Below are positions 56,764-64,000 of a stretch of DNA of 64,000 nucleotides, in pieces. How positions within the stretch are numbered: position 1 is the first letter of the stretch; each line of letters opens with the position of its first letter. Where the stretch lies: positions 1,651,082-1,715,081 of the forward strand of contig BCKK01000001.1 of the NCBI GenBank assembly GCA_001600615.1, in the 5' to 3' direction. The notes under the pieces were generated by a model. That model saw nothing but the letters and a program-made list of their open reading frames with translations. It searched no databases and was not told the DNA's origin. The translations under genes and the position numbers were made by a program. The stretch comes from Dioszegia crocea (taxonomy: Eukaryota; Basidiomycota; Tremellomycetes; Tremellales; Bulleribasidiaceae).

Positions 56764-57400
56764 GGTGTGAGTAGGTTGATGGTGTACAACAGCCAACAAG
56801 CGGTCTTGAGCCACGCTCTTCTGTGTATGTGAGGGAGGAAAGGAATATGATAAGTGAGTCACTAGTGGTCTGCCCCTTCCGCTGCTTGGCTATCGCGGGC
56901 TTGGGGTTGTTTGACCGCGCCAGAGCTAAATTAGTGAAACGCGTCCAAGGACGCCGAAGGATGTGTGGCCATCAGGTTGGATGAGTACGGCAGGCAGCGC
57001 GAGGCGAGAGGGAGAGGTAAAGTCCGCTAAGGGCCTGCTGAGACATACAAAGGCCAAAGGTGGGTCCTTCACTCTACTGGGTGTGGAGCAAAGAGACGCG
57101 ACGAGCCGAAAAGAGGCCCTTTTCGAGCTTGACAAGGGTTCGAGGTAGTATCGCTTGGCTCGTTTCTCAGTCAGCTGATCTACTGCTTTCTCGACCTGCG
57201 ACTCCAGTGTTCCCCGTCAAGTGCAGCGTAAACATGGATAGGGGAAAGCGATGAAGGAGTAAGGACGGCTTTGGGTGTGTGCCTGACGCGTCCGTCCTTT
57301 CCGGAACGATCGAGACCCGGAACCCGGAATACCCGAAGATGCCGTAAGGGCGGTGTTTTTGGTGGGGAATTCAAACGTGGGGAAGCGTGGGGAAAGTGGT

Positions 57401-57425
57401 GGGGGGACTGGGGGTGGGACTGGGG
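57401..57425 (+). promoter_or_regulatory. Potential G-quadruplex motif
   Basis: Four G-runs of 6, 5, 3 and 4 separated by ACT, T and ACT. This fits G3+N1-7 four-times consensus for a G-quadruplex. It lies about 40 nt before a TATA box and 210 nt before the start codon at 57637. Confidence 0.6.
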
Positions 57426-57462
57426 TCAGCCACAATTCGTGGGGGCAACGCATCTCTCCTTT

Positions 57463-57468
57463 TATATA
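57463..57468 (+). promoter_or_regulatory. TATA box of the Ser-rich gene
   Basis: TATATA within TTTTATATACATCC, about 170 nt upstream of ATG 57637; position is plausible for a core promoter. Confidence 0.4.
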
Positions 57469-57636
57469 CATCCATCTCACAGATACGCCAGGCAACACAG
57501 CCCAGATACGCCACTCACGAGCTTCACATCATTGAGATTCCGGACATCTACCTACGCAAATCCCACATTCCTTTACCCCACGACAAAGCTCACACGACCC
57601 CCTCAACCTCCATTCATCACTCCCCCCTCAGTCTCC

Positions 57637-58167
57637 ATGACCATCACGCACGCGACCGAATCGTCTACCTCATACCACTCTGCCCATCGTCGGAACGCTG
57701 GCTGGTCACCCGAAACATCCCCATCTCTATCCGAATCAAGCGAAAGCAGCTCTGATTCCGACCCCACATCACCCCCTCTTTCCTCCGAATCTCCCATCAA
57801 TATGATGTCTCAACCCACCCTTTCCCCCTCATCTAGCCAATCTCGGCTCTCACTCCCTCCCACTACATCTTCATCGTCATCATCTAACCCCTCAACTCAT
57901 CCTTATCGCCCACAATCCTCTCGACCTGCCTCTCGTACACCCAGCCTAAGCCCACCAAAGCTCAACTTACCTAAATCTCAACCCCTCTCCCGGGCACTCT
58001 TTGCCCGGATGGCTATGGCGGAGATACCTCATGCGGGGATGGGTAATGGAGGTGCGATGGGCAAGAAGGCGGCGGGCGGGAAGCAGAAGATGATTGTCGC
58101 TACGAAACCTATGCGCACGACGTTTGAGCTAGGCTTGACGTCGAGCGAGCTGGCGAGGAGGTCATAA
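57637..58167 (+). CDS. Uncharacterised Ser-rich protein (176 aa)
   Basis: Intronless. Starts MTITHATESSTSYHSAHRRN; the frame is open upstream, but this ATG is the first one after the TATA box and leader. The N-terminal 110 residues are a Ser/Pro/Thr-rich disordered region. The C-terminal third has a more conserved look: LSRALFARMAMAEIPHAGMG, a Gly/Lys stretch (KKAAGGKQKM) and MIVATKPMRTTFELGLTSSE then LARRS. No domain recognised; possibly a regulatory or nucleic-acid-binding protein. Confidence rests mainly on codon composition and a strong promoter. Confidence 0.55.
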   Translation: MTITHATESSTSYHSAHRRNAGWSPETSPSLSESSESSSDSDPTSPPLSSESPINMMSQPTLSPSSSQSRLSLPPTTSSSSSSNPSTHPYRPQSSRPASRTPSLSPPKLNLPKSQPLSRALFARMAMAEIPHAGMGNGGAMGKKAAGGKQKMIVATKPMRTTFELGLTSSELARRS

Positions 58168-58513
58168 CAGAGGGGGAAGGAGGGGAGATGAGAGAGCGAG
58201 GGCAAAGGGGAAGACAAAATGTACATATCAAATCACACAACGACACGCACGAGGGATATCAACTCCCCATGTACCATACACGCTGCACGACGATTCCGGC
58301 GAAAGAGGGAGGAAGTGCGAGTGAGGAAGGGGAGAGTGAGCTGGAGGCTGGGGTGGCCCCTTGTAGATAGATAGGCGAATGCTTGTTTGTAGATAGTAGA
58401 CAGTCAGTAGGCAGTATTTTGGGTTTTAGCTCAACGACATAGTGTAGAAGCATGCCATGACAACATCATCATCATTTCAATCCAGCACAGCTTCGTCGTC
58501 CTTCAGATCTCCT
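58168..58513. other. Convergent 3' region
   Basis: 3' UTRs of the Ser-rich gene (+) and PRP18 (-). Short frames here have no support. Confidence 0.4.
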
Positions 58514-59845
58514 CTATCCCATAGCCTGCGCCGCGTCCTTGGGCGGCCGTATCATTTGGCTGAAAGTGACCAGTCTACCCCAATCAGCATGGGCCATTTG
58601 TTCAACCGTAAGGACAGGGCTCACCGTTTGACAGCCTGGATCCACTTCCGGCTGACTTCGTCATTAAGCACATGCGCCACAACGTCCTCTGTGATCTTTT
58701 CTCTTGCTCCTCGCTCGTGCAGACCGACAGAGGTGACGCCGATAGGCCAAGCAGCGTTTCCAATTGATAAACGGAGGTAAGCGTCGTTTGCGCGTTGGTA
58801 TTGTCGTTCTTGAACGTGATGCGCCAGTTCTGCCAATTTGTAGATCAGGTCAGGTGGCATATCCTACGTAGTTAGCAGATATCCGATCCGCACGCGAAAG
58901 GCATAGCTCACTCTTGATCGGAGCTGCTTGAAGAGCGGCTTCATATTCACGCCCGATTGGACTTGGGTTGCTAATGCTAACTTTCCAGCTGTCGTCCGTT
59001 TGATATCGTCCGGTCGAGCGTCCATCCACTCTTCCCACTCCTTATAGATATTCTGTCAATCAGCAACGTCCTCTTTATACTGTTCCCTAAATTCTGACCC
59101 ACCTTGAAAGCCCAATACACAAGCGGATAAGCCTTATTCAAATCCTCCTTCACAGCAACCATATCGATCACGCCTTCACCCGTCTTCTTGACCTCTTTAA
59201 CCTTCGCTCCCGCCTCTTCGGCCCCTTCAGCAGCTTTCCGCTTCTTGCCACCTCCGGCACGCTCAGCATCTCGCTCAAGCTGGCCCGCCTCGAGACCCTT
59301 CAGCGTCCTCCAGAACTCATCTCCCTTGACTCCTACGCCCCGATCGTCCGCCCCCAGCTCCAATTGCCGCAGTCGCGCCCCACGCTCTTTATCCGTTTCG
59401 CCAAAGAATCGAATAGGATGACCTCTCGACCGCAATCGACGGCTAGTCTCGGCTGCGGAGATCTGATAGTCCTTCTCTTTCTCCTTCTCTTTCGGCTCAT
59501 CAGGTGTTCCGGGTATCGTAGCGGGTGATCCGGCTATTCTTGAAGTCGCAGAATGCTTCAATAACTCAGACTGGCAAGAATTAGCCACTTTCATACCTAA
59601 CTAAAAGGCCGACTTACTCCCTTCGCCCCAGTTCCTGCCTTCTTGGCGGCCCGCTCCTCTTTCTCAGCCCTCAGCTTCTCCCTTGCGGCCTCTTTACGCG
59701 CCCGCTCAGCTTCCTGCTCGGCAGCCTCGACTTCTGCGCGGCGCATGTACTTCTTCGGGGCGGCATTGGAAGATGGCCCGGCGTCAGCATTGGGCGTGAC
59801 CAAGGCGGATTTCTTCGCGGCGATTTCGGCAGCGAGGGCGTTCAT
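58514..59845 (-). CDS. PRP18: Pre-mRNA splicing factor Prp18
   Basis: Second-step splicing factor that stabilises the exons and U5 snRNP for 3' splice-site choice. Starts MNALAAEIAAKKSALVTPNA; basic Ala/Glu-rich coiled coil with KKYMRRAEVEAAEQEAERAR; then the SFM-type segment LRSRGHPIRFFGETDKERGA then RLRQLE. The Prp18 domain follows: YPLVYWAFK / NIYKEWEEWMDARPDDIKRT, MKPLFKQLRSR / DMPPDLIYKLAELAHHVQER, YQRANDAYLRLSIGNAAWPI, GVTSVGLHERGAREKITED. The frame would stop after QAVKR, but splicing there (GTGAGC...GGGGTAG) restores the family's C-terminus as RLVTFSQMIRPPKDAAQAMG, with a stop at 58514. A divergent neighbour, MMS2, starts 265 nt away. Confidence 0.93.
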
Positions 59846-60110
59846 GTTGCTCAAGCTGTTCTGATGCAGTGCTTCGAATAGGTAATGGAGGTGCGAAGAG
59901 GTAGCTAAGGAAGGGTGAATTTGTGTGCTGAACTCCAGTGGCAATGGTATAATTTCCACTTTGGGCAAATCGTGGAATGATCTCACCTCGCTCAACGACA
60001 ACTCTGATCATCACCATCTTCAGCTTCCATACCTCACCTATATACTTACCAGGGCAACATACCCATAGGGTGAAGCAGTCCAGTCATCGTCTGACATCCG
60101 CCAGTCCAAG

Positions 60111-60955
60111 ATGGCAAAAGGTGAGCATGCCCTCCAGTCCGACATTTGGACTCAACTCTTCACCCGCTCGGGTGGTCGCCTGACCCATTCTTTCCCCCTT
60201 ATCACAAGAACCCCACGCCTGACTGCCCACCCTACGGACCCCACACTGACTTACAGTGCCCCGAAGTTTCCGCCTGCTATCAGAGCTCGAGCACGGTGAG
60301 AAAGGTATCGGAGATGGATCGTGCTCTTACGGTTTGAGGGTGAGCATTTTCGTTTACTTGTAATCAAGAGCCTCGCTGATGGTATTAGGACACGGACGAT
60401 ATTGCCATGTACGAATGGAACGGCACGATTTTGGGACCTCCCCACTCTGCGTATGAGAACCGGATCTTTAGCCTGTCCATCTACTGTGGAGATCGATATC
60501 CCGGTAAGTCTAAGTCATGCCATTCGGCCTCCTTCCAACTTGGCGCTAGGTTCAGTCATTATCCTATACAACGTCTGTGATCTCTCGCTGAAACTGAGCT
60601 CATCATCAGACATGCCCCCTCTCGTCAAATTCGAATCCAAGATCAACCTCCCTTCCGTCAGCCCACAAGGCCTTGTAAGCTCTTCCCTCTTTTGCAGTCT
60701 CCTCAAACACTAACATTGCAGGTCGACTTTGCGCGCATCCCCTCGCTTAGCGTGTGGAGACGTGACTTCACACTCGAGACAGTGCTCGTTGAGCTCCGAC
60801 GGTATGTTTTTGCTCCCTCCAAAATCTGTCGGAATGCAGCTGACAATCGCAGCGATATGAGCTCTCCCCCTAACCGCAAGACTGCTCAGCCGCCAGAGGG
60901 GTCTGAATTCCCGCCGATGGATCTGTCCAATCTGGCCAAGCAGCGTCGGATGTAG
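60111..60955 (+). CDS. MMS2: Ubiquitin-conjugating enzyme variant MMS2/UEV1
   Basis: Non-catalytic E2 variant that pairs with Ubc13 to build Lys63-linked ubiquitin chains in error-free post-replication repair. Exons: [23 protein letters not shown] then [28 protein letters not shown] then [38 protein letters not shown] then [22 protein letters not shown] then VLVELRR; and a last exon ending [13 protein letters not shown]. The E2 active-site Cys and HPN motif are absent, as expected for a UEV. About 150 aa. The first intron (60121 to about 60256) is 136 nt, longer than most. The C-terminal [10 protein letters not shown] extension fits fungal Mms2. Confidence 0.94.
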
Positions 60956-61153
60956 AGATGGGTGTCAGGCTGAGACCATTGGACATGCTGTAGGCTTACG
61001 GGTGTCCGACAAGAATGCGAGCGAGCAGATGCGATATCCGGCCGGAAGCGTACAAACATGCATAACGAAGTACATTCATCTCTCAGGATCGATGGCTACC
61101 ATACTGGTTGACGATCCTCCTTCCGTCCTTGCCTATCCGCGCTGCCAGGTGCC

Positions 61154-62166
61154 TCAGGCTGAAGGCGGGATCTGCTCAAACTCCCCCTCTTGCCAACCCG
61201 GCAAACCCCTCATTTCCTCAACCCAACTCTTCACCTCCTTATTCTCTTCAGTCTCCCAAACTTCTTCTCTAAACTCAGGGGCAAATTGGACGCTCCAGAC
61301 ATACCACCCAAACACCGCTGCGTCCGCATGACTGAAGTCTCCGCCGATGAATTTCTTTCCCTGACTGTGTTGAAAAGTGAGCATGGTATTGATGAGTTTG
61401 AGCGCTTTACGTGCGGCTGCAAAGTGCTCCCCTGCCGCAGTGGTGTCTTTCGATGTCTTGAGCGCAGAGTGAGCCCCGTCCACTGAACCGAAGCGGGTTT
61501 TGGCGAAGTAGGCTGAGGACTCGGATGAGGGAGGGAGAGTCGCCCAAGTCTGGAGTTGTCAGGTGGACGGCTGCAAGGATGGGCGAGGAGCTCACTCTTG
61601 GTCTGACGACTGCCCCGATGCTCGGAGCGAGAACAGTGTCTGCCCAGTAGTTTACGAACCGGCAGAATTCGCGGCCTCCGACGCCGTGTAGGAAGAGAGA
61701 TTTGCCTTTGGGCAGAGCATGAGCGCGGTCGAGCTATAACGTATTAGCTAGCGCACCCACAGTCTTCAGGTAGCCACCAAATAGCCAGTCACTGGGCATC
61801 ACACACATAGAGAGCAATCTCGAAAGAATCCTTCATCCACTCGCCCTCGGCATCCTTCAAGACCGGCACCAGGATCTTCTCGTCCCCAAGATCTTTGGAC
61901 AGGCCGTTCCGAATCGCATCAAATGTGCAGTGTTTCTGGTCGAACTTGACGTTCAGATGTCTGCGGTCTATCAGTCACCTTCCACAATTGAGACTGCGTC
62001 CACAACTCCCGGAACCCGCGGCCGGCAACTTGGAGTGGCCGTGAGAGACGCGTACCTTAGCTCAATGATTGTCTTCCATACAAATGGCGAGAACTGGATT
62101 TGTGAGTCATCCTCAGCGACGAGTGTGCAGAGCGTATAGGCTTGACCTTCCGAGGGGGCTTTCATC
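61154..62166 (-). CDS. Glutathione S-transferase-like protein
   Basis: GST fold. The start MKAPSEGQAYTLCTLVAEDD is followed by SQIQFSPFVWKTIIELR, where SPFVWKT fits the N-terminal motif at the glutathione site. Then comes HLNVKFDQKHCTFDAIRNGL / KDLGDEKILVPVLKDAEGEW (the Val-Pro cis-proline loop) and MKDSFEIALYV, the SNAIL/TRAIL-like Asp-Ser acidic segment that binds the glutathione gamma-glutamate. C-terminal helices: LDRAHALPKGKSLFLHGVGG, EFCRFVNYWADTVLAPSIGA, a short exon near 61490-61560, and GGDFSHADAAVFGWYVWSVQ followed by FAPEFREEVWETEE, ending FEQIPPSA. Resembles the fungal GST group with Ser rather than Tyr at the active site. Substrate unknown. Confidence 0.83.
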
Positions 62167-62745
62167 GCGACGTAGTAATATCGATGGTTGAGATGCGCTG
62201 ACTCATCATGGTTATGGACCCCATCCGGGTAATCCGGACCTGACCGGCAGGTGAGGAATGCGATCAGTGTTACGGCATGTCGAGAACCTATCTGTCGAGT
62301 ATATAGGTACTCAGTTGTAGACATTAGTAGCCTGACCAGGTCGCTGGCACCTGCGTAAGAGTCAGGATATAAACCCAGAGCTTGAAGCCCTCGGGAGACG
62401 CCCAAGTATCTCCGGTCTACTCTGAGCAGCATTCAATACCATACCATACAACGAAGATCTGCAGATGTATACTGGATGTATCCCATCCTCTCAGCGCCTC
62501 TATACTCCTATGGCAGCCAACCACTTCCTAGGCCCATCCGCACTGCCTCCTCTCGACAACGCGCCTATTCCCGTTGATCGACCGCCACGCGATCCCTGGC
62601 TTCCGAATGCGGACGGTATTAGTGGACTCGCGGAGGCTGCGGAGGCTTTCCGATTTCTGCTTGAGGCTTGGACTGGGGTGTCAGATCAAGGCTCTAATTC
62701 CTCTACGGAAATAAGTGGTGCAGGGAGGGAAGGGGTCGAGAGGGC

Positions 62746-63578
62746 TTAGGAGTGCGAAACGATGCCCGCCTCTGCAAGTCGCCGTAACATGTGTCGGTGA
62801 TCTTGGGGATGGTAGATCGACTCACCACATGTACTGATCTCGTTGATATTCGTCTCGAGGACTAGTCCCCCTTGTATGATTTCCGCTAAGACATGATGTA
62901 CCTACAGTGATCAGCCGGGGTGGGGTCGACGGATTTGGCCTGAGCTTCAGAGCGTATGGCTCACCTCATCGAAATGAAAGATGAGATCTAGTTCGCAGAC
63001 ATTCTCAAATGACCGGTCGAGAGACTCCACGAAGACCTGTATAGCGATTAGTACACCATTCCCTGGCCGCTAGGAGACTGCTTTACCTGTATGAGATCCA
63101 GAATACCCAGCTCCGATTCTGCTTCGTCTACGACGAATCTGCCTTGTCAGTCGCCAGTCTTCGTACAGGGTTCTTGATTGGGCTAGACATTGCAGACCAT
63201 GACTCCTCACTCGTGGCGGCTCAGCCAAAGGCAGACTCACACAAAGTACAGCGTCGCATAATGCCGATAAATCACCCTAGCCTCATCTTCCCTCCTGCCC
63301 AAATCCAATTCCCCCTGCTTAGCCTTCCCTTTCCCATTCGCACTTCCATTTACCGAGCCCGGCGTCGGAAATACCAAGTCGGGCGCATCGAGGAAATTAC
63401 ACACGCCCGAGGGTCGGTCAGAGATCAGCGAGAAGATCTGGGAGATGAGGGATTGTTGGACGAGGGGAGGGATGGGCGTGTAGAATTTTGATAGGCGGGG
63501 TTTACCTGTTTTTGATTAGCGCGAATCAGGACTCTGGGGTATACCTGCTGTGTTGAATATCAGTACTGCGTGGATCAT
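62746..63578 (-). CDS. APS3: AP-3 adaptor complex sigma subunit
   Basis: Small subunit of the AP-3 coat that sorts cargo from the Golgi/endosome to the vacuole. First exon MIHAVLIFNTA, joined to GKPRLSKFYTPIPPLVQQSL. Then ISQIFSLISDRPSGVCNFLD, an insertion, and RVIYRHYATLYFV, the diagnostic block. Next FVVDEAESELGILDLIQ / VFVESLDRSFENVCELDLIF with HFDEVHHVLAEIIQGGLVLE then TNINEISTC and a tail EAGIVSHS with the stop at 62746. The N-terminal GKPRLSKFY and ILDLIQVFVE distinguish AP-3 sigma from AP-1/AP-2. About 175 aa. An insertion of about 25 residues (FPTPGSVNGSANGKGKAKQG...) sits before the YRHYATLYFV block. Confidence 0.9.
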
Positions 63579-63808
63579 ATTGCCTGTGGATGATGTGTTG
63601 ATGAATGACTTAGCTTGGACCAAGCTCAGCTCTTTGGTTGGTGTCGGTTCTGGCCGGAGTTGTGAGTTGGCGAGCTAGCCGAGCGCCCTTCTACTCGAGC
63701 GAGCGACCATGAAAGACAATCTCATCCCCTCTATATCTACTCTAAAACAGAGAACAGTCTGAGCAGGTACCGCCTAGTCCTATCCCATCCATTATAAATT
63801 TCACAAAA
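63579..63808. promoter_or_regulatory. Bidirectional promoter region APS3/PRO3
   Basis: 230 nt between the start codons of AP-3 sigma (-) and P5C reductase (+). TATAAA at 63793 lies too close to the ATG to act as a TATA box. Confidence 0.4.
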
Positions 63809-64000
63809 ATGGGTTACACACTCGCAGTACTCGGTGAGTTGCTTGGCCGACCGAATTCTTCTGCCTCTGACCAAGAAACATTACTGATAGGGTAGGATGC
63901 GGTACAATGGGCGTCGCCATCCTCTCTGGCGTCCTAACGTCTCTCGAATCCCGTCTCGCTTCTCCCCATAACCCCAATGGAGAAGCGCACGAGCCCGCGT
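63809..64000 (+). CDS. PRO3: Pyrroline-5-carboxylate reductase, 3' truncated
   Basis: Last step of proline synthesis, NAD(P)H-dependent reduction of P5C to proline. Exon 1 is MGYTLAVLG; an intron (GTGAG...GTAG) splits the Gly codon, and exon 2 begins CGTMGVAILSGVLTSLESRL. Together these form the dinucleotide-binding motif LGCGTMGVAIL of the family. The gene runs off the right edge of the window after SPHNPNGEAHEP, so only the first 50 or so residues are visible. Confidence 0.88.

Larger units (their letters stand above)
56764..57636. promoter_or_regulatory. Divergent promoter region with G-rich element and TATA box
   Basis: Between the membrane-protein gene (-) and the Ser-rich gene (+). On the plus side it holds a G-run cluster at 57401-57425 and a TATATA at 57463-57468. 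Frames in this region, such as 57387-57755 and 57217-57498 (-), show no domain. Confidence 0.45.

Noticed and set aside
57271..57636. N-terminal extension of the Ser-rich protein upstream of 57637
   Set aside because: The frame is open but crosses a TATA box and G-rich promoter element, so translation from there is unlikely.
62465..62749. Plus-strand 94-codon frame (MYTGCIPSSQRLY...) as a gene
   Set aside because: It overlaps the 3' end of AP-3 sigma in antisense, has no domain and no promoter-like context; could be real but cannot be supported.

Overview
The window is nuclear DNA of a basidiomycete fungus, most likely a Tremellomycetes yeast (Cryptococcus/Kwoniella/Saitozyma-like). Genes are packed on both strands and cut by many introns of about 40-60 nt with GT-AG ends and a CTGAC/CTAAC branch site close to the acceptor. 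The protein set is that of a fungal core genome. No transposon, tRNA, rRNA, CRISPR or prophage signature was seen. Genus-level placement is inference.

Layout. 1-5 kb: YVC1-like vacuolar cation channel (5' truncated), MET8 siroheme synthase, NMN adenylyltransferase (-). 5.8-9.7 kb: two tandem RidA/Mmf1 paralogues and the large subunit of U2AF. 9.7-13.8 kb: thioredoxin reductase with a presequence (-) and a large Ser/Ala-rich secreted protein (-). 15-17.4 kb: a small Cys-tailed protein and cytochrome c1 (-). 17.6-24 kb: CFT1/CPSF160 and a thymine-DNA glycosylase (-). 25-32 kb: a CON7-like zinc-finger factor, a short-chain dehydrogenase and the DEAD-box helicase DBP2. 32.5-40.3 kb: TFIIS, glycyl-tRNA synthetase (-), a transcriptional cyclin and a short G-protein gamma subunit gene. 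41-49 kb: a metallo-beta-lactamase-fold protein, a FAF2/UBXD8-like UBX protein (-), an unknown protein (-) and a SYLF+SH3 protein. 49-54 kb: TRK potassium transporter (-) flanked by two CYSTM small membrane proteins (-). 54-64 kb: a type I-like membrane protein (-), an unknown Ser-rich protein, PRP18 (-), MMS2/UEV, a GST-like protein (-), AP-3 sigma (-) and the start of P5C reductase.

The genes do not form an operon or biosynthetic cluster. Many act in mRNA synthesis and processing (U2AF2, CFT1, DBP2, TFIIS, cyclin, PRP18), but nothing shows that their proximity is functional.

The most striking signals are in gene structure. In DBP2, a 620-nt intron (more than ten times the local norm) is followed by a 3-nt microexon that supplies the Asp of helicase motif V. 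In the thymine-DNA glycosylase, a 5-nt microexon completes the catalytic GINPG motif. There are also GC-AG introns, a G-gamma CaaX box split by an intron, and N-terminal extensions on GlyRS and thioredoxin reductase that suggest dual cytosolic/mitochondrial products.
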